64,000 nucleotides of DNA from Fodinicola feengrottensis (GTDB lineage Bacteria; Actinomycetota; Actinomycetes; Mycobacteriales; HKI-0501): positions 1 through 64,000 of the forward strand of contig NZ_WOTO01000049.1 of the NCBI RefSeq assembly GCF_010993775.1, written 5' to 3'. Both the position numbers and the translations under genes were made by a program. The notes beneath the pieces are model-generated. The model did no database searches. It saw only the letters and a program-made list of their open reading frames with translations, and had not been told where the DNA came from. Shown piece by piece: positions 1 through 9,599 of the stretch; position 1 is the first letter of the stretch; each line of letters opens with the position of its first letter.

Positions 1-1435
1 GGAGTACAACGCGCTTGTCGGCGAGCCAGCCGCGCGGCGCGGGTGCCTGGTGTGACGTGGGTTGCGCGCGGCGCGGATGAGTCGGACAGTTATGGCTGGA
101 AGAAGTTCACGGCGTCCAACACTGCGATCGTGATCGAGTACAACACGGTCCCGGCGGCGCCTACGTCGATGTCGGTGTCGGAGAACAAGCCGTGTGTGAT
201 TTGGTGCTGACCGTCCGACGATTGGTACGGCGACGCCGACGGTGTATGCGACGATGCGGGACGCTGATGCCGGCCAGAATCTTCGGGCGCGGTTTCAGTG
301 GTGGACGACGAACAGTGTGCTTAAGGGCGAATATCTCACGTCGTTGCAGAATCCGGTGAACACGGTTTTCCAGGCGCAGGTGCCGGCCGGGATGTACGCC
401 GATGGTGGTGACATTTCTTGGCGCGTACGCGCCGAGGACGGCACCGATGTCGGCCCGTTTTCGACGTGGTGCGAATACCACGTCGACGCCACCCACCCTG
501 AACATTCTCCGACGGTGGCTTCGACGCAGTTCCCGACTGGTGGTCAGTTGGGGAATGGTGTTGGCCGAACCGGGACGTTCACGTTCGGCCCGAACGGTGA
601 GGTGGGTGTTGTCCGGTACGCGTACGCGGTGAATTCCACCACGATGGATGTGAATCGGTCTGTGCCGGCGACCGGATTGGGGATGTTCGGCGCGCTGGCG
701 TATACGCCGACGACGCATCGGGACAACTTCCTGATGGTGTGGACATTGGACGCTGCGAACAACCCGAGTCCGCCCACGCAGTATTTCTTTGTGGTGGACG
801 AGCCGACACCTGTGTCGGGGCAGTGGCTGCTCAACGACGGCTCCGGATCCACCGCGGCGGACAGCAGCGCGGGCGGTGGGCATCCGTTGTCGTTGCCGGC
901 GTCGGGGACGAGCTGGGCGGCTGGCCGGGAGGCCGGCGGTGTCGCTTTCGCTGGTGGTGTGGCGACGACAGGCGGTTCGGTGGTGGATTCGGCGAAACCG
1001 GTGACGGTTTCGGCGTGGGTGTCGCTGTCGAATGTCTCGGTGTCCTCTGCGGTGGTGGGTCTTGGTGGTTCGCGTACGACGGCGTTGTCGTTGCAGTACG
1101 CGGCAGGTTCGCATTCGTGGGTTCTGCGTTCGACCAGCGCGGACACTGATACCGCGACGGTCACGTCGGCTACTGGTGGCCCGGCGCCGGTCGCGGGGGT
1201 GTGGACGCATCTGGTGGGCTTGTATGACCCGGGCGCGGACGGCGCTGCGCAGTTGCGGTTGTACGTGAACGGTGTCCTTGCCGGCTCGGCTGCGGTGTCC
1301 GCTGTGTGTGGACCGCCGGCGGCGGGGTGCGGGTGGGCGGTGACCTGCAGGCGGGCGCGAATGTGTTGCTGTTGCAGGGAAGTGTGGATGATGTGCGGGT
1401 GTGGGACCGGGTGTTGACGGATGCGGAGATCGCGG
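1..1435 (+). repeat. Left arm of a ~1.4 kb inverted repeat (fold-back)
   Basis: This stretch reads as the reverse complement of 4137-5540. The match runs from the window start to about 1435, where the two diverge just after GAGATCGCGG. Differences between the arms are almost all one-base or few-base indels in short runs: TTT against TT near 200, CTGGCG against CTGGGCG near 705. Errors are densest in the first ~90 bases. That pattern fits noisy reads of the same locus better than two diverged paralogues. Identity is obvious by eye but was not computed. Confidence 0.93.
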
Positions 1436-2128
1436 CGTCGGCGACCGAGGCGGTGCTGGTGGGCCGCTGGGGTTTCGATGAGGGAACCGGTTCGACGGCG
1501 GCGGGCGAGTGGGTATGGGAAAGCCGCGACGTTGTCGAACGCGGCTTGGATTGAACGGCCGCCGGGTTTCGCTTTGGACGCCAATGGTACGAACTCGTTC
1601 GCGGCTACCAGCGGTTCGGTGTTGCGTACGGATGGCAGTTATACGGTGACCGCGTGGGCGCGGCTGGCGAATGCGTCGAAGTTCGCTGGCGTGGTGTCGC
1701 AGGATGGGTCGGTGTCCAGCGGGTTTATTTTGCAGTACGAGCAGGACACGAATCAGTGGTCGTACGTGATCCCGACCAAGGACGCGACGAGTCCGCCGTT
1801 GGTGCGGGTGAATTCGTCCGCGCCGGCGTTCGATGCGGGCGGCCCGTTGGAGTGGGTTTTCCTGACCGTCGTGTATGACGCGCCGCATAAGCAGTTGCGG
1901 CTGTATGTGAACGGCAACACCACACCCGATACGAACGGCAACGGCGGCCCGACGGTGATGCCCGCGCCGGCGACCATGTGGAACGCGACCGGGTCGCTGC
2001 ATATCGGCGCGAGCCGCTACAACAGTGTGGTGACGAATTACTGGCCGGGCCAGATCGACGACGTGCGGGCGTACTCGGGTGTGTTGACCGACGATCAGAT
2101 CTATGGGATTTTCACTGGCTCCGCTTAG
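1..2128 (+). pseudogene. LamG-domain surface protein, C-terminal two-thirds (duplicate copy, frameshifted)
   Basis: The 5' end is cut by the window edge. The reading frame changes near 200, 1310 and 1530, and stitching restores one protein. It contains the end of a DNRLRE-like region (GWKKFTASNTAIVIEYN), an Ig/fibronectin-like stretch and two LamG/concanavalin-like domains. The first LamG is at about 800-1430 (VSAWV, LRLYVNG, DVRVWDRVLTDAEIA). The second is at about 1560-2110 (YTVTAWARL, LRLYVNGN, IDDVRAYSGVLTDDQIY), followed by stop TAG. The first 1435 bases duplicate the minus-strand gene at 4137-6893; only 1436-2128 is unique. Proteins of this type are secreted and usually precede an RHS-repeat gene, as here. 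The copy is probably the true 3' part of the minus-strand gene presented in the wrong orientation. Confidence 0.8.
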
Positions 2129-2225
2129 AAAATAGCGCCTCTATCGGGCGCGGCTGGTTTGTGTCGTTTGCTTGTCGTTTCGGTCCACGGGCAAGTGTGT
2201 GGCCGCTTGGCAGTGGAGGTTCGCG

Positions 2226-4108
2226 GTGCGTCAACTGTTCACCGGCATGTCCTGGTACGGCGTTTTTCGGGGGTGCCCCCGTCTCGCCGCGCGCGCGCTC
2301 AGGCGGCGCGCGCTGATGGTGTTGGCGGCTGGGTTGGCGTTGCTGCTGGCGGCAACGTTGCCGGTGAGCTGGGATCCCCCCGGCCCGCCACCGCCGCGCC
2401 CGCGCCGACGGTGTCGTCGCTACCGAACCCGGATCGGCGGATCGCGACCCGCCCGCTGGCCGCGAACCCAGCTCCACCGGCGCCAGCGCGAGACGCTTTC
2501 ACTAAGCCTGGGCCGGTGACCTGGCCGGCTGGCACGGCGACCGTGGACGTGCCTGGCGGCGATGTGGGCGGCAGTGCGCTCAGGGCTGGGGCGTTGCCGG
2601 TATGGGTGAGTCCTGTGCCAGCGGCGAAACCGGCCCCCGGGTCGCCGAAGGCACAAGCGGCTCCGGCGAATGGGCGCACGGTGCGGGTTACGTTCGCCGA
2701 TCGGGCCGCGACGCGAAGGCCGGGATTCTGGGCGCGTTGCTGTCGGTCACCGACACCGGGTCGATTCCAGCGCCGGGCGGGCCGTCGAGGGCGAACGTTG
2801 TTCCGGATGGGGCGTCGGTGTCGGTTTCGGTGTCGTACGACGGGTTCAAGTACGCGTACGGCGGTGACTACGGCAACCGGCTCACACTGTTTACCGTCCC
2901 CGCCTGCGCTCTGAGCACCCCAGCGGCGCCAGCGTGCCGGCTGGTTCCGCTGCTGACCAAGAACAACTCCAGCAAGAAGACGCTGACCGCGAACGTGCCG
3001 GCATCCAGCAAGGGCACGTTCGTGGCGGCGGCCGGTACGACGGCGGGTGATTCTGGGGATTTCAGCGCGACCTCGTTGGCGCCGTCAGCGACCTGGTCCG
3101 CCGGCGGCTCAGGTGGGGATTTCTCTTGGTCGTATCCGTTGCGGGCACCGCCTTCGACCGGCGGCGCTGCACCGAAGTTGGGGTTGGGGTATTCGTCTGG
3201 GTCGGTGGATGGCCGGGTCGCGGCGACGAACAATCAGCCTTCGTGGATCGGTGAGGGTTTCGATCTGCGGCCGGGGTTCATCGAACGAAAGTTCCAGGGC
3301 TGCGGCGATGACATGACCGGCGGCAACAACACTGTCAAAACCGGTGACCTGTGTTGGCAGCGCGACAACGCGACCCTGTCGTTGAACGGGAAAGCCGTCG
3401 AGCTGGTCCATGACGTGAACCACCCGGATCAGTGGAAACTGCGGGTCGATGACGGCACCAGGGTGCAGAAGTTCATTGGCGCACCCAACGGCGACGGCGG
3501 CGCAGCCGGGCTCGGGCGGTGACGTGGGCGAGAAATGGGTGGTCACCACCCCAGACGGGACCCGTTACATTTTCGGCGAGAACCACTTGCCGGGGTGGAC
3601 CACCGGGAAGCTGGAAACGAACTCGGTGGACACCGTCCCGGTGTTCGGGAACCAGCCCGGGGAGCCGTGCCATGCCGCGACGTTCGCGGGATCGTCGTGT
3701 CAGCAGGCGTGGCGGTGGAACCTGGACTACGTCGTGGACTCGAACGGCAACGCGCAAGGTTACTACTACAACAAGGAAACGAACTCGTACGGCCGGAACC
3801 TGGTCGCCACCGACAACACCCCCTACACCGCCGCGGACAATCTCGCGAAAATCGAGTACGGGTTCCGCGACGGCGCCGCGTATACCGGCGCGACGGCGCA
3901 GATCGCGTTTGATGTCACCGAAAGATGCGTCCCGTCCGGGTCGATCACCGCGCGCCGTCGAGCTGACGGCGGCGAACGCGGGGTATTGGCCGGATGTGCC
4001 GTTCGACCAGATCTGCGCGTCGGGTGCGACGTGCAGTAACCGGTTCTCGCCGTCGTTTTTTCGGATGGAAAATGCTGCGAAAATCACCACCAGGATCTGG
4101 GACGGGTG
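2226..4108 (+). CDS. RHS-repeat family protein, N-terminal part (cut at the fold-back junction)
   Basis: GTG start with GGAGG six bases upstream, 97 bp after the LamG stop. Residues 1-45 form a basic N-terminus plus a hydrophobic segment (MVLAAGLALLLAA), a signal peptide or membrane anchor. A Pro/Ala-rich linker follows, then the conserved N-terminal module of actinobacterial RHS proteins, which precedes the YD repeats (WSYPLRAP, GLGYSSGSVDGR, QPSWIGEGFDLRPGFIERKF, WRWNLDYVVDSNGN). Frame breaks lie near 2380, 2720, 3510 and 3930. After about 4108 the sequence leaves the family pattern and enters junction filler, so the YD-repeat and toxin parts are missing. RHS proteins are large polymorphic surface or secreted proteins. 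The LamG-then-RHS order is common in this group. Confidence 0.75.
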
Positions 4109-4136
4109 CGACGTGCAGTAAACCACACGTCGCCTG
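4108..4136. other. Fold-back junction with a local re-copied tag
   Basis: Between the last RHS-like codons and the right arm of the inverted repeat lie about 29 bases of unmatched sequence. They include GGTGCGACGTGCAGTAA, which also occurs at about 4023-4039 inside the RHS gene 85 bases upstream. A short templated repeat at an inverted join is typical of a template switch, whether during library preparation or in the cell. Confidence 0.6.
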
Positions 4137-5540
4137 CCGCGATCTCCGCATCCGTCAACACCCGGTCCCACACCCGCACATCATCCACACTTCCCTGCAA
4201 CAGCAACACACATTCGTCCCGCCTGCAGGTCACCGCCCACCCGCACCCCGCCGCCGGCGGTCCACACAGCGGACACCGCAGCCGAGCCGGCAAGGACACC
4301 GTTCACGTACAACCGCAACTGCGCAGCGCCGTCCGCGCCCGGGTCATACAAGCCCACCAGATGCGTCCACACCCCCCGCGACCGGCGCCGGGCCACCAGT
4401 AGCCGACGTGACCGTCGCGGTATCAGTGTCCGCGCTGGTCGAACGCAGAACCCACGAATGCGAACCTGCCGCGTACTGCAACGACAACGCCGTCGTACGC
4501 GAACCACCAAGACCCACCACCGCAGAGGACACCGAGACATTCGACAGCGACACCCACGCCGAAACCGTCACCGGTTTCGCCGAATCCACCACCGAACCGC
4601 CTGTCGTCGCCACACCACCAGCGAAAGCGACACCGCCGGCCTCCCGGCCAGCCGCCCAGCTCGTCCCCGACGCCGGCAACGACAACGGATGCCCACCGCC
4701 CGCGCTGCTGTCCGCCGCGGTGGATCCGGAGCCGTCGTTGAGCAGCCACTGCCCCGACACAGGTGTCGGCTCGTCCACCACAAAGAAATACTGCGTGGGC
4801 GGACTCGGGTTGTTCGCAGCGTCCAATGTCCACACCATCAGGAAGTTGTCCCGATGCGTCGTCGGCGTATACGCCCAGCGCGCCGAACATCCCCAATCCG
4901 GTCGCCGGCACAGACCGATTCACATCCATCGTGGTGGAATTCACCGCGTACGCGTACCGGACAACACCCACCTCACCGTTCGGGCCGAACGTGAACGTCC
5001 CGGTTCGGCCAACACCATTCCCCAACTGACCACCAGTCGGGAACTGCGTCGAAGCCACCGTCGGAGAATGTTCAGGGTGGGTGGCGTCGACGTGGTATTC
5101 GCACCACGTCGAAAACGGGCCGACATCGGTGCCGTCCTCGGCGCGTACGCGCCAAGAAATGTCACCACCATCGGCGTACATCCCGGCCGGCACCTGCGCC
5201 TGGAAAACCGTGTTCACCGGATTCTGCAACGACGTGAGATATTCGCCCTTAAGCACACTGTTCGTCGTCCACCACTGAAACCGCGCCCGAAGATTCTGGC
5301 CGGCATCAGCGTCCCGCATCGTCGCATACACCGTCGGCGTCGCCGTACCAATCGTCGGACGGTCAGCACCAATCACACACGGCTTGTTCTCCGACACCGA
5401 CATCGACGTAGGCGCCGCCGGGACCGTGTTGTACTCGATCACGATCGCAGTGTTGGACGCCGTGAACTTCTTCCAGCCATAACTGTCCGACTCATCCGCC
5501 GCGCGCAACCCCACGGTCACACCAGGCCACCCCCCGCCGC
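4137..5540 (-). repeat. Right arm of the ~1.4 kb inverted repeat
   Basis: This is the reverse complement of 1-1435 and is continuous with the signal-peptide end of the LamG gene further right, so it is in the native context. It is not error-free: an extra C in the CCC run near 4875 breaks the frame that the left arm keeps open. Comparing the arms therefore corrects both. Confidence 0.93.
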
Positions 5541-6893
5541 CGCCTGCTGCTGGATCGCCGACAGCGCGTTGTACTCCAACTCACCCGCCGGACACGACGA
5601 GTCATATCCCTTCGCCGCGTTCACCGAACCCAGCTTGCGCATCCAACTCGGCTGCGAATTCCAGGTCGTCGACGAGGTGATCGCGCCGGTCAACCACAAA
5701 TCCACCGGTCGTGCGGTACACGAGTACGAATAGGCATTCGTCACCCGCAACGTCGCCGACAGAATGTGCTTTCCGTTCACCGGGTCCGTCGCCAGCCAGA
5801 AGAACGACCGGTTCGTCTCCACGTCCCCCTGTTCCGACACATGCCCCACCCGAGCGACATTCTCCGACGAGTTCCAGTACGACGTGGTCGGGAACTTCGC
5901 CCACACGCTCGTCCACGCCCGCCGCCCCGCCGACACCGACGGATCCAGATACACCGGGAACTGCGTTCCCGTACCCGTCAGCATTGCCTGGTTCGGTGTG
6001 ATCGTCAGCGCACTGGCCGACACGTCCACACCCATCGCCACCCGGTCCGGCTCGGTCGCCGGTGGGTCCGTCGCAGTCGGCGACTGTTTGGATGGCGCCG
6101 AAGGGCTGTCCCACATCGTCGGCGTCGGGGCATGGAACACCACATTCCCATTACCGTCACGGAAATCAATATCACCGGCGCGGTCCTTCACGGTCGACAC
6201 GCCAGTAGCGGCCAACCCGAACCGCAACGCCTTCAGCGCAGGGTTGGACGCCGCTGTAAGCGTCTTGACGACCAGCACCTCGGTGTAACCGTCAACATCC
6301 GCGGTCAACCGCAAATCCACATCCGGCAGGACATTCGGGTACGTCGCCATATCACCCGACAACGACGGCGCCGGAAGCGAACCACCGGGCCAACTCAACG
6401 CCACATTCGCCGTGCCCGTACCAATCCGCACCAACGGACCCGAACCACCACCAGAAAACACCACCGAAGTCGGCGCAGCCGCCGCCGACACCGAACCATC
6501 CCCCGCACGCACAAGCGTCAGATCCACCGGCACCCAACTCGTGCCACGATGCACGCGTACCGGACGGGCATTCTCCGTCAACGTGAAACTGCCCGACGGA
6601 TTAGCCGTCACCAACCGCGTCTCATTCGTCAACGCCGACACCTCAACAGGCGCGGCCGTCGCCTTCGCCCTCACCGCGGCCGCCGCCTCATCCAACAACG
6701 GCACCGCCGCCGCGGGCTTGCGCGGAACCGCCACCGGCGCCGCCGCAGCGGGCGCGCCCCACGCCGGCAGCACACCAGCCGCCACCACCAAGGCGGCCAC
6801 ACCAGCCACTGCGCGCGGCCTGGACAAATGAAGTAAACGAATCAGCGAACACCGTTCGCGACGCAGATGTATCCCGCGAATCCCCCGTGCCAT
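4137..6893 (-). CDS. Secreted DNRLRE/LamG-domain protein, N-terminal and central parts
   Basis: The N-terminus has a basic stretch, a hydrophobic signal segment (VAGVAALVVAAGVLPAW) and an Ala-rich cleavage region. Residues ~50-270 form a beta-rich region seen at the start of actinobacterial LamG/RHS-associated proteins (ENARPVRVHRGTSWVPVDLTL, DVDLRLTADVDGY). Residues ~290-480 form a DNRLRE-like domain (KHILSATLRVTNAYSYSC, WKKFTASNTAIVIEYN). One LamG domain follows. Frame breaks lie at about 5520 (G run), 4875 and 4385. The gene runs into the fold-back at 4137 and has no proper 3' end there. Its natural continuation is the plus-strand segment 1436-2128, which encodes a second LamG domain and a stop. 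Expected location is the cell surface or exterior. Confidence 0.8.
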
Positions 6894-7221
6894 GTTCTAT
6901 TTGTCCTTCCTGCCCCCGCGACAAGTAGCAACGAGACGGTAGCCCACCGCGATGCCATCTGTCAGTAGGAAGGGAGTCAAATATTCTTTATCAACGCACC
7001 GATTGCCGACGATACGGCACGCCGTGAGCCATTAACCATTCAATGACCGTTTTATTCGTATCGACCGCTACCGTCACTTTTGTTAGGCTACCGGGCGAGG
7101 TTTTCACCCGGATTTGTCGAGTGACGATGCAATGAATTATGGGAGCGTCTCGCCTACAAACATCACCCTCCCCGTAAAGCCGAGATGGCCCACGCTGATG
7201 CATGGGCCATCTTGGGTGTTC
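6894..7221. other. Intergenic region upstream of the LamG gene
   Basis: This 328-bp gap is less GC-rich around 6975-7140 (AATATTCTTTATCAA, AATGAATTATGG) and must hold the promoter of the minus-strand LamG gene. I cannot fix a -10/-35 pair with confidence. Its right end holds the terminator of the lectin gene. Confidence 0.5.
7183..7212 (-). terminator. Hairpin terminator of the lectin gene
   Basis: Perfect 10-bp stem AGATGGCCCA / TGGGCCATCT with a 10-base loop, ending 10 bp past the stop of the minus-strand lectin gene. The downstream side lacks a strong T run, as is usual in high-GC actinobacteria. Confidence 0.65.
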
Positions 7222-7782
7222 TTACCTGCCGTTGGTGTTGGTGGCGAAGCGCACTCGGTAGCCGAGCGCGGTGTACTGGTAAATCACCACGTTGTGGTCG
7301 TTCTGGATGTCCAGCACGTTCGCCTCGCCGCCGGCCGAGGTGTTGGATGCCCACAGCGCCTGGTTCGCGCTGTTGTAGACGGCCAGATTCCCGTCGGACT
7401 GGAAGCTCGCCCGGCGGCCGTTGCTGCCGACCTGGGGAGCATTCCAAATGACGATGTCACCGGTCGACCTCGGCTTGACCACCAGCCACTGACCGGCATA
7501 AAGCGTCAGCCGGATTTCGGCATTGGCTGACTGGACGTAGCTGAAGTTGGTCCAGCTGATCTTTCCAGGGAAAAGACAGGCCCCGGGCGGCAATTCGGCC
7601 GTACTGCACTCATCCGCTGGTGACATCGGCTGCGTCACTGCGGCCGGCCTTGCGGCGACGTGAGTGGCGGCCGGAGATGCTGACGCGCCGGCCGGGTTAA
7701 GGAGAAGTGCAGCCGTCACCAGCAGGCCAGTGCAGGCGGTCACTAGGGAGCGAATGTGAGGGAGGTTCTTACTCTGGATCAA
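7222..7782 (-). CDS. Secreted B-type (mannose-binding) lectin domain protein
   Basis: TTG start chosen because AAGGAG lies just upstream and it gives a clean signal peptide (LVTACTGLLVTAALLL followed by AGASA). A longer frame exists upstream but has no ribosome site. Residues ~75-185 form a bulb-lectin beta-prism domain with the typical repeated pattern: LYAGQWLVVKPRSTGDIVIW, SFQSDGNLAVYNSANQALWAS, LDIQNDHNVVIYQY. The QxDxNxVxY-type sugar-site motif is recognisable in two repeats (QSDGNLAVY, QNDHNVVIY). About 186 residues, intact. It probably binds mannose-like glycans outside the cell; the ligand is inferred from family only. Confidence 0.8.
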   Translation of the reverse strand: MIQSKNLPHIRSLVTACTGLLVTAALLLNPAGASASPAATHVAARPAAVTQPMSPADECSTAELPPGACLFPGKISWTNFSYVQSANAEIRLTLYAGQWLVVKPRSTGDIVIWNAPQVGSNGRRASFQSDGNLAVYNSANQALWASNTSAGGEANVLDIQNDHNVVIYQYTALGYRVRFATNTNGR

Positions 7783-7944
7783 TGCCGACTCCTTCTTCGA
7801 GGAAAGCTCGCCCTCCCTGTCTAGCGCTCGCACGTTGTACGGCATCGACACCCACGAACCGAACGACAAACCTCGTACAACCCCGCCGCCGCGAACTTGA
7901 CGTTTTGGTAGTGAACATCGGTGTGCTGACAGCGAATCCGTTTG

Positions 7945-8184
7945 TCACCGAGGTGGGGGCTCGTCGGTGGCCGACATGGGGCGGCGGCCGCGGGGGCGAG
8001 GGGTCGGCCACAAGGGGGCGAGTGCCGCCAAGGCCGCCTCTGGGTCATCCGCGACCCAGCGCAGGCTGGCGCGAAGGAAGTCGTTCATCAGGCGGTCGCG
8101 GTCGCGCAACTCCTGCATGGCGGCCGCGTATTCAGCCTCGTCCGGGCGGAACTTCTGATGCCGATGAACCCGTCTGTCAGGCAA
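7945..8184 (-). CDS. Small hypothetical protein, possibly ribbon-helix-helix-like
   Basis: TTG start proposed with a GAGGG-containing stretch upstream; 79 codons. The core (KFRPDEAEYAAAMQELRDRD, then LMNDFLRASLRWVADDP) looks like two amphipathic helices, and the C-terminus is basic and Pro/Arg-rich. It resembles short actinobacterial proteins in which a helix pair precedes a Pro-Arg tail, but I recognise no named family. It lies 88 bp downstream of the TerD-VWA gene on the same strand. Confidence 0.4.
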   Translation of the reverse strand: MPDRRVHRHQKFRPDEAEYAAAMQELRDRDRLMNDFLRASLRWVADDPEAALAALAPLWPTPRPRGRRPMSATDEPPPR

Positions 8185-8272
8185 CGCGCGCCCCTCACCC
8201 TCGGAAGTCTGTCTCGGACAAAGGTAAACGGCAGCACAAGCCCAACAAACCCGACGCGCGGTGAGGAGGACA

Positions 8273-9509
8273 CTAGCGAATGATGCCTGCCGTACGAGCA
8301 GCTTGCAGCCAGGCCGGAAATTCGGCCAGCACCCGTTCGTAAAGCTCGCTGTCGGAGACCTTGTCCACATCGTCGAGGGCGAAGAAGCCGGCGTTGTCGA
8401 CCAATCGGCCAGGCAGCTCGTCCAGTTTCTCCAACACGCCGTAGTCGGCCTCGCCGATCCCGACGAACTGCCAGAAAACCGGCTCGTGGGAAGCGCGGAC
8501 CATCAGCTCCGCGATCTCGTCTTCCTCCACGAATCCGCCGTCGGTGAAGAAAAGTACGAGGGTCGGCAACGGTGACTGCTTCGCGCTGGCCAGCACCTCC
8601 GCGATGATCGGCAGCTCGTCATTCGTGTAACCGATCGCGTCGTAGTCGAGACCCTCATGCATGTCTTCCATGTGCAGGAAACGCTGCGGCCAGGTCTCCA
8701 ACTCACCTACCCGCAAATCGGGCAGTTTCAGGAAGTTGTTGGCATAGAGATAGGCCTCCAGCGTGCCGTCCTCGTCCAACTGTACGGCCACCGGGACCAT
8801 TCGTTCGACGACCCGGTGCACCACCTTATCCTCGTACGCGGAGCCCATCGACCCGGTCTTGTCCAGCACCAACACAACCCGCGCTCGCACGGCCGCTGCC
8901 TGCTTGGTCAGCAGGACCTTCGCCACCTCACGTTTGCGCAGGTCGAGCTTTTCCTTCTTTTTTCAGGGAGAGCTTCTCCTCGCCAGGAGCGGTACGCGGT
9001 TCGCTGCCGGACTCCGCCACGTCGATCCCGTGCTCCCGCAACACCGCTGACAGTCCGGCGGCCCAGCCCTGGGACACGTTGCGGATTTTCCAGCCGCCGG
9101 CCCGGCGATAGACCTCCACGAGCAACGCGGCCCGCTCCGACGACAGGTCACCGGCCATCGCGCGTACGGGATCGCCCACGCCGGAGACGGTGACGCCTAG
9201 CGACGGGACGGTGGCCAACGAGCCGGGAACCGAGTCGTCCAACGAAACCGCGACGGCCAACATGTCCACCTCCGCGGGGACTTGGCCGAGGTTGATGTCG
9301 ACCGTGCTGCCGTCGGTGAGCCGGACCGCGCCTTCAGGGGAGGCCGGCTGATTGAAGAACACCAAGTCGTTGTCCGTACGCACCCGCCGATTTTCGGTCA
9401 ACTGCAAGACAAACAGATCGACCGTACCTTGGCTGGCACCGGCTACCCCGATCCGCAGGCTGGTGCCCGACACTGCCGTGTTAGCGCCTCGACCCAGTTC
9501 CACTGCCAC
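8273..9509 (-). CDS. TerD-family stress protein fused to a VWA domain (frameshifted)
   Basis: The N-terminal ~185 residues are a TerD/TerE-like calcium-binding domain (VELGRGANTAV, DNDLVFFNQPASPEGAVRL, RAALLVEVYRRAGGWKIRNVSQGW). The C-terminal ~215 residues are a von Willebrand A domain with a MIDAS-like motif (VLVLDKTGSMGSAY) and a second acidic loop (LVLFFTDGGF). They read as two frames only because of one extra A in the six-A run at about 8957-8962. With five As the linker becomes LKKKEKLDL and joins RKREVAKVLLTK. TerD-VWA fusions are known in tellurite and stress-response systems. The GTG start could be 9509 or 9503. Confidence 0.85.
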
Positions 9510-9599
9510 CCTCTCGCCGCCGGTTTACTTGCAGCGTAAGGGTGGCGCTCTCGCCGTTCAGCCGAGGTCCACGGAGTTTGCCCTTTCGGGCGCCAAAAA

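Noticed and set aside
161..2002. Long Arg/His/Pro-rich frames antisense to the LamG copies (also 3994-5733)
   Set aside because: Composition is typical of the reverse of high-GC genes, and the same shadow appears on both arms of the inverted repeat.
1..5540. Two paralogous LamG genes facing each other
   Set aside because: The arms differ by scattered run-length indels, not substitutions, and end abruptly at one point, so this is one locus seen twice.
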